A stretch of 64,000 nucleotides of DNA. Source: a virus. The position numbers and the translations under genes were made by a program. Below the pieces are notes generated by a model that saw only the letters and a list, made by a program, of their open reading frames with translations, was not told where the DNA came from and searched no databases. Below, one piece after another: positions 8,939-16,650 of this stretch (positions are counted from its first letter, which is position 1; every line of letters begins with the position of its first letter). The stretch spans positions 1 through 64,000 of IMG/VR virus record IMGVR_UViG_3300046665_000589; one strand, 5' to 3'.

Positions 8939-9144
8939 GCGAGGTCCAGATCATCGACGGCTGGATGGAGATCGACGCGTTCTGCGAGAAGTACCACCAG
9001 AGCAAGAACACGATCCACAAGCGCGTGCATGACGGCGTTTGGCCGCGCGGCGAGTTCTACTCGTCGCCGTCCGGCGGCGTCGCCTACATCCACGTTGAGA
9101 AGGCGTGCAAGTGGTTGGAAGTGCGCGGGAAGCTGAAGGTGTAA
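8935..9144 (+). CDS. Small helix-turn-helix DNA-binding protein (excisionase/AlpA-like fold)
   Basis: 69 residues with an N-terminal winged-helix-type HTH (IDAFCEKYHQSKNTIHKRVH, residues 12-31), then a beta hairpin with WPRGEFYSSPSGG and a helix ending KACKWLE. This order resembles excisionase-like and MerR-superfamily mini-regulators of phages. It is the last gene of the rightward replication operon, directly before a strong terminator. It could be an architectural or transcriptional regulator. With no integrase in the window, an excision role is not supported. Confidence 0.7.
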   Translation: MSEVQIIDGWMEIDAFCEKYHQSKNTIHKRVHDGVWPRGEFYSSPSGGVAYIHVEKACKWLEVRGKLKV

Positions 9145-9171
9145 GCTGCGTTCGCGGTTCGCGAATCGCCG

Positions 9172-9204
9172 AATATGCCGCCGTCAGGCGGCATATTTCT
9201 TTTT
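9172..9204 (+). terminator. Rho-independent terminator ending the replication operon
   Basis: An 11-bp perfect stem (arms 9172-9182 and 9187-9197) with a 4-base loop, followed by TTCTTTTT. It lies just after the HTH gene stop and overlaps the 3' end of the convergent phosphoesterase gene. A second short palindrome (TTCGCG-GTT-CGCGAA, 9151-9165) lies immediately upstream. Confidence 0.9.
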
Positions 9205-10764
9205 GACGTCGGCGAGCGGCACGAATTGCTCGTCGAAGCAGCCGTCTTCGACGTTGTTGAGCAGCACCAGGCCATGCCAGTGCTTGTTGCCCTGCGGCCC
9301 CAGATAAGACTCAAGGTGTTCGTAGCAGTTGTGATGGCCGTAACCCTCGACCACCATCGTCTTAGCGTCAATCTCGATCTCGACAAACGCATCCTCGCCG
9401 ACCGGCACAATCGAGACGATACACTCAGCCTCGCTGGGACCTTGTACAGTAAGACTCCCCAACATCTCAGGAGAAAATTTGTCCAGCATCCTGGGCGGGC
9501 GAAGGGTGCCCAACACCTTGGCAATCGCGCGGGCACCTCCGCAGACGCGATACTGCCCAGCCGTCCTCGTAACTGCGCAATGGCTGCTGATGTCTACCCC
9601 ACAAACATCACGGAATGCCTCCTCGATACGCCGACATGTTGCAGGGTTGTGGGCCTCAGACTGGGCCAGAGCAAGCTGCACCACACTGCCTCCGGACGTC
9701 TTTCGATGACTTAACGAGCCCTCGCCGCAATACATTCCCGCAAGCCATCCAGACTGCCAGGACTGCACGTGTTCAAACTCATCAAGCAGGCGGACTACAC
9801 GAGTACCCCCACCCTTCTTACCTAGTGCAGACCTGTTGGTAACTCGCAACTGGTCAGTGCGCTTCCAGGCATAGAGGCTGCCGGAGTTTTTGGTGAACCA
9901 TAGGTGGTCGCCGGTCACACGGAAAACCTTACCACTGGATAAAGTGACATCGAACATCTCGCCTCGGGAATGCCTCAGCGCTGTAACCATACCGCTCTTG
10001 AAGCGTCGCTTTCGGCCTCGCTGACCGACGGCCGTAGCGAGCGGCCCCTCGTCGAAGCTGACGAGCCTGTCACCGACCTTGAGGTCCCCTAAGCGGACAT
10101 ACCGAAGATCCGAAGTAAGTACCTTATGTGATGGATGCATACAACTCCCGGCAATAATAGACGTAATTCTACGCCCATCAGCACGGTACGCAGAAGCCAT
10201 CTGGCGACCTTGTTGATGCCCTGCAACACAGGACATAAATTTCTTGTTCATCTGCGCCTGGGCGGACGACGCCGGCCGGCCCATGACCCCGGTCTGAAAG
10301 TAGTGGCTGAAGGCCACCCCGCCAATCACCACCACCTTAAGGAACTCATGCACCTCCCAACCAAACTGCGCGTAGCCCAGATCCTCGAGCCCGATCGCGC
10401 CGGCCAGCATCGGCTCCTCGTTGATGGTGCGCAGGATGCGCTCCTCGTGGTTGCCCAGCGTGAGCACCAGGCGCGGCCGGTAGATGGCGTGTTTGCTGGC
10501 CAGGCGGCGCAGGTTGTACTCGCGCAGCGGTCCCAGCAGGGCTTCCATGCCGGCGCGCGCGGCCTCAATGTCGGCCCGGTAGCGCCGGCCTTCGAACGAC
10601 TTCTTGCCCTTGTCGTAGCTGGAGAGCGACGGCATGTCTGCGAAGTCACCAATACACACGACGACGTCTGGCTTCTCCGCTACGATCATGCGCCCGATGC
10701 AGCGTAGGAACTCGAGGTCGTCGCCGGGGCGGACCTGGGTGTCGGGTATGACGAGAATATTCAT
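9184..10764 (-). CDS. Metallophosphoesterase interrupted by an in-frame intein
   Basis: The 526-residue precursor should splice to a 254-residue calcineurin-like phosphoesterase. Phosphoesterase motifs lie in the N-extein: IPDTQ (6-10), GDFAD (39-43), GNHEER (104-109), FSHYF (152-156) and GHQQG (182-186). The intein covers residues 208-479. The C-extein resumes at Cys480, giving AGS-CYEHLESYLG across the junction. The gene is last in the leftward lysis operon and its start overlaps the previous stop (TGATG). The target is unknown; phage enzymes of this fold act on nucleic acid ends or nucleotides. Confidence 0.92.
   Translation of the reverse strand: MNILVIPDTQVRPGDDLEFLRCIGRMIVAEKPDVVVCIGDFADMPSLSSYDKGKKSFEGRRYRADIEAARAGMEALLGPLREYNLRRLASKHAIYRPRLVLTLGNHEERILRTINEEPMLAGAIGLEDLGYAQFGWEVHEFLKVVVIGGVAFSHYFQTGVMGRPASSAQAQMNKKFMSCVAGHQQGRQMASAYRADGRRITSIIAGSCMHPSHKVLTSDLRYVRLGDLKVGDRLVSFDEGPLATAVGQRGRKRRFKSGMVTALRHSRGEMFDVTLSSGKVFRVTGDHLWFTKNSGSLYAWKRTDQLRVTNRSALGKKGGGTRVVRLLDEFEHVQSWQSGWLAGMYCGEGSLSHRKTSGGSVVQLALAQSEAHNPATCRRIEEAFRDVCGVDISSHCAVTRTAGQYRVCGGARAIAKVLGTLRPPRMLDKFSPEMLGSLTVQGPSEAECIVSIVPVGEDAFVEIEIDAKTMVVEGYGHHNCYEHLESYLGPQGNKHWHGLVLLNNVEDGCFDEQFVPLADVKKKYAA
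9328..10143 (-). other. Intein with LAGLIDADG-like endonuclease domain (272 aa)
   Basis: Protein-splicing element. The first residue is Cys208 (CMHPSHKVLTSD, splicing block A), and block B is VTGDHLWF with the TxxH pair at 284-287. A LAGLIDADG-like helix reads WLAGMYCGEG (340-349). The C-terminal block is VVEGYGHHN, ending in the His-Asn pair 478-479, followed by Cys480 as the +1 nucleophile. All residues needed for class 1 splicing are present. Only one LAGLIDADG motif is clear, so nuclease activity is uncertain. The DNA looks less GC-rich than the extein, which suggests horizontal insertion. Confidence 0.93.
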
Positions 10765-10931
10765 CAGTCCTCGGCTTCGCGCTGCTCTCGGCGCGCCGCG
10801 GTGAGCGCCAGCAGCTCGCGCTCGCAGCGCCGATAGTGCGCCAGCAGCTTCTCGCTGATCAGGTGCAGCGGCGAGTCGTCCGGCTCGTCCGCCAGCTGGT
10901 GCAGCTCAAGGAGTGGTGCCGTAGAATCCAT
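10764..10931 (-). CDS. Hypothetical protein, 55 aa
   Basis: A short, highly charged, mostly helical protein (DEPDDSPLHLISEKLLAHYR, then an Arg/Glu-rich tail ending REAED). It overlaps the end of the Rz gene by 26 bases, and its stop shares bases with the phosphoesterase start (TGATG), so it is likely to be translated in series. No family is recognised. Confidence 0.6.
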   Translation of the reverse strand: MDSTAPLLELHQLADEPDDSPLHLISEKLLAHYRRCERELLALTAARREQREAED

Positions 10932-11418
10932 TGGCGATCACCCACACTTGCAACTTGTCCAGTTGCAGCGCCAGTGCGTCGGCGCGCTTCGTCATGGCTC
11001 GAAGGCGGCCTTCAATTCGTTCAGGAAGCTCGACGGTGGCGGGGCCGGTTGCATCAGGTCCGCCGGTGCCTGCGGCTTGGGCGGGTCCGGCAGCGGCGCC
11101 GGGACAAACGGTTGCTGGGATGCGCAGCCGGTGATCGCGCCGAGCAAGGTCAGCAGCGTAATCAGCGTTGACAGCTTTAAGAGATTGAGCATAATCGTTC
11201 GACGCCTTGCGGGCGATCGCCTCATAACGGAGTTGGTCGGCACTGCGCTTGCTGACTTCGGCCAGCAGCGCGCCACGCTGGGCTTCCTGCAGCTGCAGCT
11301 TTTCCTTCTGCCAGTCGGCGCGTTCGGACTTGGTGCCGACGTGCACACCGCCAAAGAAGGCGGCGATCGCCAGCACAACGACGCCCAGCGCGGTAGCCAG
11401 GATGGCTTCGATCTTCAT
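10906..11418 (-). CDS. Rz-like i-spanin (inner-membrane subunit)
   Basis: Outer-membrane disruption protein for the last step of Gram-negative lysis. Start MKIEAILATALGVVVLAIAA gives one N-terminal transmembrane helix (about residues 5-25). A long periplasmic coiled coil follows (SERADWQKEKLQLQEAQRGA onward), the usual i-spanin layout. An Rz1-type lipoprotein gene is nested in another frame (10992-11192). The start at 11418 overlaps the upstream stop (ATGA); a GTG/ATG further up would fall in the previous gene. Confidence 0.9.
   Translation of the reverse strand: MKIEAILATALGVVVLAIAAFFGGVHVGTKSERADWQKEKLQLQEAQRGALLAEVSKRSADQLRYEAIARKASNDYAQSLKAVNADYAADLARRDHRLRIPATVCPGAAAGPAQAAGTGGPDATGPATVELPERIEGRLRAMTKRADALALQLDKLQVWVIANGFYGTTP
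10992..11192 (-). CDS. Rz1-like o-spanin lipoprotein, nested inside Rz
   Basis: 66 residues. A signal peptide (MLNLLKLSTLITLLTLLGAI) ends in a lipobox with the lipidated Cys at residue 23 (ITGC). The mature part is short and proline-rich (FVPAPLPDPPKPQAP), typical of Rz1. It is read in a different frame, wholly inside the Rz gene, as in lambda. It should be anchored in the outer membrane and pair with Rz to fuse the two membranes. Confidence 0.92.
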   Translation of the reverse strand: MLNLLKLSTLITLLTLLGAITGCASQQPFVPAPLPDPPKPQAPADLMQPAPPPSSFLNELKAAFEP

Positions 11419-11792
11419 GCTGGCTCCCGGCGGCAAAAGAACGGCAGCGCGTAGAAGCGGCCGGGATAGCCGATCCGCATCTTCTTTTCGTTGTGCAGCT
11501 CGATGAAGCGCTGCTGACCGGCCTCGTCCAGATGATAAAAATAAAACTTGTGGCCGGGTGCCTTAACCTCTCCTGCGTCGTGCAGGTAGGCTTTGTAGCC
11601 CTTGTCAGTCGGCCCGACCTCGCCGCCAGCCTCCACGAACGCCAGGAATGCCTCCTGGCTCACGCTGCCGCAGTAGGTGCAGGTGCCGTCCGCGCGGTAC
11701 TCATCCAGGTTCGAGCCGCTCATCCTCATCGGCGAGTCGTCGCGATCCATGCCCTGCACGCGGCGGTAGCCGCAGGTATATTTGTCCGTCAT
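11415..11792 (-). CDS. Hypothetical protein, 125 aa
   Basis: Unrecognised. The N-terminal third is basic, with a cysteine pair (CTYCGS, residues 38-43) that could bind zinc with Cys7. The rest is mixed, ending in an aromatic-rich segment. It overlaps the endolysin stop upstream and the Rz start downstream by ATGA, so it belongs to the lysis operon. No signal peptide or membrane helix is visible. Confidence 0.7.
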   Translation of the reverse strand: MTDKYTCGYRRVQGMDRDDSPMRMSGSNLDEYRADGTCTYCGSVSQEAFLAFVEAGGEVGPTDKGYKAYLHDAGEVKAPGHKFYFYHLDEAGQQRFIELHNEKKMRIGYPGRFYALPFFCRREPA

Positions 11793-12442
11793 GCCAATGC
11801 CTCCAAGGTTGCGCGGGTCATCGCCGCCCGCTCGGCCAGCGCATTGTTGCCGCCGTTGATGGCGCGCGAGATCGCGTCGACTTCATGGGCGTTGGCCAGT
11901 CCGTTCAAGCTGTGGCCGAGCGGGTTGCCGGCGTGCCAGTACCAGGCAGCCGCGAGGCACCCCGCCTCCGGTTGTTCGAGCATCTCCGGGGAACTGACCA
12001 GGTCGATGCCGAGCGCGTTGCCGCAGCGCAGGTAGTTGACCTTGCCGGTGATTTGGATTGGACCGCGCCCGCGGTAGCGCCAGCCGTCCTCCGAGTGCAC
12101 ATCGCCGTTGCCCAGCCGGTTGGCGTAGGCGATCGAGGCGATCATGCGCTGGTCGGCCGGATGCCGGGCAGTGCGCCCGAACTGTTCGGCCTGGGCAGGC
12201 GTGAAGCGGGTCACGCGGCTGGTGTTGAACGTCGACAGCAGCGCCTGTGGCGTGTAGTTCAGGTTCTCGACCATGCGCGTGAATCCCGCCGACTCGACCA
12301 GCAGCTGCGCGGTGAAATGGGCCTGCTCGACCGGCGAAACGATCGCGAAACGATGCATCGCCGCGTTCAGCGCCGGCAGGTACAGGCCGACCCGGGCAGG
12401 GCCCAGGTTCGGCGCGACCTTCAAGAGTTGTTGGCTGTTCAT
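11789..12442 (-). CDS. Endolysin, GH19 chitinase-like/lysozyme-like muramidase
   Basis: Degrades peptidoglycan at lysis. The sequence matches phage GH19-type endolysins: AHFTAQLLVESAGFTRMVEN (catalytic Glu50 and probable second acid Glu59), NLNYTPQALLSTF, and the substrate-cleft block WRYRGRGPIQITGKVNY (residues 121-137). There is no signal peptide, so it should depend on a holin. 217 residues is normal for a single-domain enzyme. It sits between the holin-like genes and the spanins. Confidence 0.92.
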   Translation of the reverse strand: MNSQQLLKVAPNLGPARVGLYLPALNAAMHRFAIVSPVEQAHFTAQLLVESAGFTRMVENLNYTPQALLSTFNTSRVTRFTPAQAEQFGRTARHPADQRMIASIAYANRLGNGDVHSEDGWRYRGRGPIQITGKVNYLRCGNALGIDLVSSPEMLEQPEAGCLAAAWYWHAGNPLGHSLNGLANAHEVDAISRAINGGNNALAERAAMTRATLEALA

Positions 12443-12672
12443 TGGCGGTGCGTCCGGTTGATGCTGGCCGCCATGTTGTAGACCACGGCGGCGAAGCCGA
12501 CCGCCTTATAGATGTTCTCGGGCAGGTACGGCGCCAGCGACGGCAGGTTGGTGTTGACCGCGTCCATGATCTCGGCGCTGAACGGCAGGGCCGCCACCAG
12601 CGCGGCGTTGACCCAGGTGGTGATCCGGCGCAGCTCAATGCGGATCGTGTCTTTTAGTTCTTGGAACGTCAT
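12439..12672 (-). CDS. Holin-like small membrane protein, 77 aa
   Basis: A basic N-terminus is followed by two moderately hydrophobic segments (about residues 20-37, TWVNAALVAALPFSAEIM, and 55-70, IYKAVGFAAVVYNMAA). It lies directly upstream of the endolysin, with ATGA overlaps on both sides. Size, position and topology fit a holin or holin partner. No specific holin family can be named from sequence alone. Confidence 0.7.
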   Translation of the reverse strand: MTFQELKDTIRIELRRITTWVNAALVAALPFSAEIMDAVNTNLPSLAPYLPENIYKAVGFAAVVYNMAASINRTHRQ

Positions 12673-12902
12673 GTGGCCTCCTGTTTGCGCTGGCGCCGGC
12701 GCGCCAACCAGTTCTGCACCGTCGCCGTCTCGTACAGCCGCACCAGCGACCACACCAGCGTGACCACGGCGGTCAGGTGCGGGATCAGGCTGAACAGGGT
12801 GGCCAGCAGCAAGCCGACCGACGCCAGGTCCAGCTGGTTCTTGTAGGGCTCGATCGCGCCCCAGAATACGTGCACCGAGTGCTTGACCTCGGCCAACGTC
12901 AT
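12669..12902 (-). CDS. Second holin-like small membrane protein, 77 aa
   Basis: The chosen start is MTLAEVKHSVH at 12902. It has two hydrophobic segments, about residues 27-43 (LASVGLLLATLFSLIPH) and 44-56, then a strongly basic tail (ARRRQRKQEA). It overlaps the other holin-like gene by ATGA. The pair could be holin and antiholin, or two subunits of one pore; the sequence does not say which. Confidence 0.7.
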   Translation of the reverse strand: MTLAEVKHSVHVFWGAIEPYKNQLDLASVGLLLATLFSLIPHLTAVVTLVWSLVRLYETATVQNWLARRRQRKQEAT

Positions 12903-12991
12903 TGGCGCGCCTCGTAGTCCGGCTCGAACAGTTCCTCCAGAAGGGCCAGGAACATCTCGCACCAAAAATGCGGACTGAAGAGAATTGCCAT
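12899..12991 (-). CDS. Putative 30-aa leader protein of the lysis operon
   Basis: A very short ORF with an SD-like CAGGGG before its ATG. It has a hydrophobic/aromatic N-terminal half (MAILFSPHFWCEMFLALLEE) and an acidic tail. Its TGA overlaps the next ATG exactly as elsewhere in this operon, which is the main support. It may encode a membrane peptide or serve for translational coupling. Confidence 0.5.
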   Translation of the reverse strand: MAILFSPHFWCEMFLALLEELFEPDYEARQ

Positions 12992-13042
12992 GATTGACCC
13001 CTGGAAATGATTAACCAAAATTCTAGGGGTATTTGAACGTGC

Positions 13043-13071
13043 CGTCTAGCAATACTTGTGCCAGCCGTCAA
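13043..13071 (-). promoter_or_regulatory. Predicted sigma70-like promoter of the lysis operon
   Basis: TTGACG (13066-13071), a 17-bp spacer and TAGACG (13043-13048), in the gap just upstream of the 30-aa ORF. The spacer contains one copy (13049-13063) of the 15-bp dyad found at other late promoters, so the promoter is probably regulated together with them. Confidence 0.6.
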
Positions 13072-13080
13072 CTTGTTGCG

Positions 13081-13458
13081 TCAAGGTCGTTCGTCGTCCT
13101 GCACCTCGGCGTCGAGGATCTCGAGCGCGCGGCCGGCTTCCAGCAAGCCGCCATCCTCCAGCGTCTGCACGTTGGTGCGTACCTCCGGGTCGTCTAGGTC
13201 GACATAGGAGGCGGCCGCCAAGTCGGCCTGGGCCACGCGCAGGTCGGCTGCCTGCTGGCGCACCGTCATGCCGGCGCCCGGGTTGTCCAGCGCGGCCAGC
13301 TCCAGCGCCACCCGCTCGGCGCGGGTAAAACGCTTGCGGAAGGCCAGCACCGTGATGTGGCGCGGCAGGGCCAGCACCACCTCCGGGCGCGCCGCCAGTT
13401 CTGCCTCCTCCTCGAGCGTCAGTTCGCGCACCTCGCCGTTTTCAATTACTGTTGCCAT
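13081..13458 (-). CDS. Conserved phage protein following the tail fibre, 125 aa
   Basis: Has a charged N-terminus, then ITVLAFRKRFTRAERVALEL and a C-terminal half with YVDLDDPEV and a GLLEAGRALEIL helix. This pattern is found in small proteins encoded beside phage tail fibre genes; I know no defined function, though a fibre chaperone is possible. It lies 9 bases after the fibre gene and is the last gene of the structural block. Confidence 0.7.
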   Translation of the reverse strand: MATVIENGEVRELTLEEEAELAARPEVVLALPRHITVLAFRKRFTRAERVALELAALDNPGAGMTVRQQAADLRVAQADLAAASYVDLDDPEVRTNVQTLEDGGLLEAGRALEILDAEVQDDERP

Positions 13459-13467
13459 AGGTCTTCC

Positions 13468-15252
13468 TTATTTCTTGATGCCGTACAGGGTGATGGTGCC
13501 GCCGGCAAAGATGCCGCCGCCTCCCGGGTAAATGCGTATGCCCTCAATCGCTGTGTTGCCGAGGTACTGCCAGACCTTGGTGATATCGGCGTACTGGCCA
13601 CTGCCAGGCTGCGTCGATCCACGCAAGGCGACTGGGCGCTTACTCGTGCTTCCGGGCATCATGATCTCGACCGTAGCCGAGAGCAACTGGCCGCCCGGCA
13701 GCCCTTGCGGCGCCATCGAGATACCTGTCGAGGTTGTGCTCGAAGCGGTTGACGCCAGCGAGACGTAGTTTGAGCCGCTATCCACGCTCCCGCCGGCCAT
13801 CATCTGCAAAGTCGGTGAGCCAGACGTGCTTTGCGAAATACCCTGAATCTCCAGCACCAGCTTGGCGTAGGGCGAGGTGTCGATGCCGGAAAACCCGACA
13901 TACGCAGGGCTGCCGCTGATGACGGCAGTGCCGAGTGGGACCGTCGGGATGTAGGTATTGACGTTCCCTGAGTGCAAGAAGGTCTTGCCGCTGCTGTGAG
14001 TGATGTCGCCGCCGTAGGCGAACAGAAAGTTTTCGGTGGCGTTGTTATCGTTGCCGCCCATTGCGATAAAAGCACCGCCGCTCCAGGTAGTGTCCCCTGC
14101 CCGGTAGGCGCCCCACACGAGATGCTGGCGATAGCCGCCGCCGACCCGCGTGATCTGGTGCATGGCTGGCGCGAACCCTGCACCAGCCAGCACCAGCTCG
14201 GCAACTTCGAGGGGCGCGGTCGCCAAGCCGGTGACGGCGGCCACCTGCCCTGGTGGGCGGGTGATGAGCGAATTACCGGCAGCCATCGTGAGCGGCCCCG
14301 TCAGCGTACCGCCACCCAATGGCAGTTTGGTGCTGTCGGCCACAGTGATAGGGGTTAAGCCATCGAACGGCACGCCGTTGATGTTGACCGGAGCGGCGAG
14401 CTTGGTTGCCGTATCGGCCTTGCCCGTGAAGCTGGCAGCGTTGACCGGCAATGCTGCCCGGTCGTAAATGACCGACATTGACAACGCGTTCTTCACCGCA
14501 GGACCGTCGCTAGTAACCCCGCGCACCCGCAGGTAGATCGGGTTGCTGCTGGAGGCTAGGTGGGCGATGGGGATCGCGTATTTGCTGGAAGCCGCACTCC
14601 ACACCAATTCGCCAATGGCGAAGTGAAGCGGCGTATTTCCCACCGCTTCGACCACCTGGCTGGTGTTGTTCCAGATGTTGTTGTTGGGGTTGACCCCGAT
14701 CTGGAAACGCTTGACGATACCTCCTGCAGCGTTAGCGTCGGCATAGGTCGAACCCAGCGTTACTTCGATAAAGCCAGAGAAGGAGATGTTGCCCAGCTCC
14801 AGGTCCACGGCCTTCCCAGCAACAGCCGGGAAGAGCACGCTGAACGTGCGCTCGAAAGCGCACTGCATCGACAGACCAGCGGAGTTGACCGCCGCGCTGA
14901 CATCGGCACCGGTCAGCCCAAGGCTGGCACCTGTCAGCGTCACGTTGCCGCCTACCGCGGCTACGCCATTCACGGTCGTAACCGAGCCGGCACTGGCAGC
15001 CACTTCCCAGTTGGTGGTGTCCGCGCTTGGCACGACAGTGCCGGCGCCGGCCACCTTGCGGCGCCAAGTCGAGCCGCCACTGGTGGCCAGGTCGTCCACA
15101 GCATAGGTGGCACCGGAAATCCAGGCACCGGTCCAGTTCAGCCCCTTCGCGCCCGTATCGCCCTTCTCGCCCTTGGCAAGGTCGGCCAGCCTGGATAGAT
15201 AGTTCAGCTGGACGATGTAGTCGGTCTGGCCGTAGTAGAAACGGTCTGCCAT
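13468..15252 (-). CDS. Tail fibre protein with short collagen-like segment
   Basis: 594 residues. The N-terminal tail-attachment part (about 1-27) leads into a Gly-rich collagen-like stretch (GEKGDTGAKG), then a carbohydrate-binding-like module (WTGAWISGATYAVDDLATSG), low-complexity Thr/Ala/Gly repeats and LPLGGGTLTGPLTM, a motif repeated in many phage fibres. The C-terminal beta-rich domain is the likely receptor-binding tip. It probably trimerises. It begins right at the stop of the upstream gene. Confidence 0.85.
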   Translation of the reverse strand: MADRFYYGQTDYIVQLNYLSRLADLAKGEKGDTGAKGLNWTGAWISGATYAVDDLATSGGSTWRRKVAGAGTVVPSADTTNWEVAASAGSVTTVNGVAAVGGNVTLTGASLGLTGADVSAAVNSAGLSMQCAFERTFSVLFPAVAGKAVDLELGNISFSGFIEVTLGSTYADANAAGGIVKRFQIGVNPNNNIWNNTSQVVEAVGNTPLHFAIGELVWSAASSKYAIPIAHLASSSNPIYLRVRGVTSDGPAVKNALSMSVIYDRAALPVNAASFTGKADTATKLAAPVNINGVPFDGLTPITVADSTKLPLGGGTLTGPLTMAAGNSLITRPPGQVAAVTGLATAPLEVAELVLAGAGFAPAMHQITRVGGGYRQHLVWGAYRAGDTTWSGGAFIAMGGNDNNATENFLFAYGGDITHSSGKTFLHSGNVNTYIPTVPLGTAVISGSPAYVGFSGIDTSPYAKLVLEIQGISQSTSGSPTLQMMAGGSVDSGSNYVSLASTASSTTSTGISMAPQGLPGGQLLSATVEIMMPGSTSKRPVALRGSTQPGSGQYADITKVWQYLGNTAIEGIRIYPGGGGIFAGGTITLYGIKK

Positions 15253-16596
15253 CTAGATGCTCTCGATTTCAAGTGTTGCCGCGGCAAGGTTAAAAGAAGG
15301 CAAGGTCATCGACGGAGTCGTGACCAGCTTGCCGTATAGCTGGTGATCCTGCTCGCGCGCGGTGTCGGCGTCGTTCGGGAACACGCTGACAAATACTGGG
15401 CGCGTGATGCCGTTGCCGCGCAGGATGCTGAACAGCTTGGCGCGGTCGACCGGCTCGAGTTTGGTCATGGGCAGCGCCAGCTTGACGCTGCGCGACCCCT
15501 GATCACTCATCAGGTCGCCGGCATCGTTGCGAAAGTTCTTGCTGGCGTCAAGCGGCTGGGCCGACGCGCCGTAATCGGCATTCTTGGCCGGCTCCCAGTA
15601 CGCGCCACAGACTAGCCGCGCGGCCTCGATGTAGCCACCCGGGTTGCCTGCATCGGTGATCTCAATACGCAGCGCGCGCACCGCGGCCGGTGCGGCGATC
15701 CAGGCACGTGCCAGGTTGCCTCCGCCATAGGCGTAAGCATTGGCGCCGAGCGGCGCGGTGCCCCAGCCCCACAGCCCGAACGGCGCGCCAGGGCAGGCGT
15801 ACACCCAGAGGGTGTCGAGATTGTACGACTGCCAACTGTCCATATAGCCGAGCGGACGGGTGGCGGGCGCGTTGGTCGTGTTCGGGTAATAGCTGTCAGG
15901 CACTAAGCCGGTTTGCAGTTGCGCACCGAACATCTCGTACGCGCCGCTGCTAAGGAACTGGATGTCGAAAAACCTGTAGGTCATGCCGGCAGGCATGTTG
16001 GCGCTGTTCGCGCTCAGCCGCCGCCAGGCGCCGTCCAGCGTCACCTGCTGCACCGTACCGTCGCAGCAGTCGAGTGTGATAGTCCGAGGCACCCCGTCAG
16101 GAGTACGCAGGAAGATCGAGGCGCAGTAGACGGTCCCAGGCGTACCGCTGCCTGTATCACCGAAGCGAACAGTCGACGAACCATTCGGAGTGCCGACAGT
16201 AAGGCGGCGCACCCCGGCTACTCCATCTGGCCCGGACGAACCAGCAACCACCCCGTTATCCGTAATATTGCCGCCAAAAATCTGGTAGACGCCGGAGCTC
16301 TCGCGCAACGAGCTGTACGAGATGTAGTTAGTGGCCGGGTCCTCGTTGGTGCCGCGCACCCGAATCGCTGCTTGCGCCGACAGGTTGCAGTATGGCAAAG
16401 CCACGCCCGCGATCATTTCGGCCGTCGGCCAGGACAGGTCCAGGGTTGCCGCAGGGATGCCTGCACTAGTTGAGCGCCACACCACCGACTTCAGGTCGCT
16501 CTTCAGGTTCGCCGCCACCAGCGCGCCGACGCTCGACGACGCGCTCAGAGTGGCGCGGTCGGCGGCATTGTCATAGATGACGCGCAGGTTGGGCAT
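15253..16596 (-). CDS. Tail tip/fibre-associated structural protein, 447 aa
   Basis: Begins MPNLRVIYDNAADRATLSAS, a start shared by a group of phage tail proteins. The middle is rich in beta strands with Gly, Trp and Tyr, in keeping with jelly-roll carbohydrate-binding domains. The C-terminal region (about 350-447) resembles the end of phage proteins of unknown function that accompany tail fibres. It ends one base before the fibre gene start. A role in host attachment is inferred from position. Confidence 0.7.
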   Translation of the reverse strand: MPNLRVIYDNAADRATLSASSSVGALVAANLKSDLKSVVWRSTSAGIPAATLDLSWPTAEMIAGVALPYCNLSAQAAIRVRGTNEDPATNYISYSSLRESSGVYQIFGGNITDNGVVAGSSGPDGVAGVRRLTVGTPNGSSTVRFGDTGSGTPGTVYCASIFLRTPDGVPRTITLDCCDGTVQQVTLDGAWRRLSANSANMPAGMTYRFFDIQFLSSGAYEMFGAQLQTGLVPDSYYPNTTNAPATRPLGYMDSWQSYNLDTLWVYACPGAPFGLWGWGTAPLGANAYAYGGGNLARAWIAAPAAVRALRIEITDAGNPGGYIEAARLVCGAYWEPAKNADYGASAQPLDASKNFRNDAGDLMSDQGSRSVKLALPMTKLEPVDRAKLFSILRGNGITRPVFVSVFPNDADTAREQDHQLYGKLVTTPSMTLPSFNLAAATLEIESI

Positions 16597-16618
16597 GGTC
16601 GCATTTGGCTAAGTTCCG

Positions 16619-16650
16619 GTAGGCAAGAGCATGGCACAGTTCTTGCCTAC
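16619..16650. repeat. Inverted repeat in a late intergenic gap
   Basis: Perfect 10-bp arms, GTAGGCAAGA at 16619-16628 and TCTTGCCTAC at 16641-16650, with a 12-base spacer holding most of a 15-bp dyad site (16632-16646). The right arm includes the stop codon of the S74 fibre gene. A related GTAGGCA/TGCCTAC pair lies at 27079-27103. On the leftward strand a weak promoter (TGGACT, 17 bp, CATGCT) overlaps it, so it could serve both ends of the gap. Confidence 0.65.

Noticed and set aside
8935-9144. Excisionase of a temperate phage
   Set aside because: The fold is excisionase-like, but no integrase, attachment site or repressor was found, so only a generic small DNA-binding protein is claimed.
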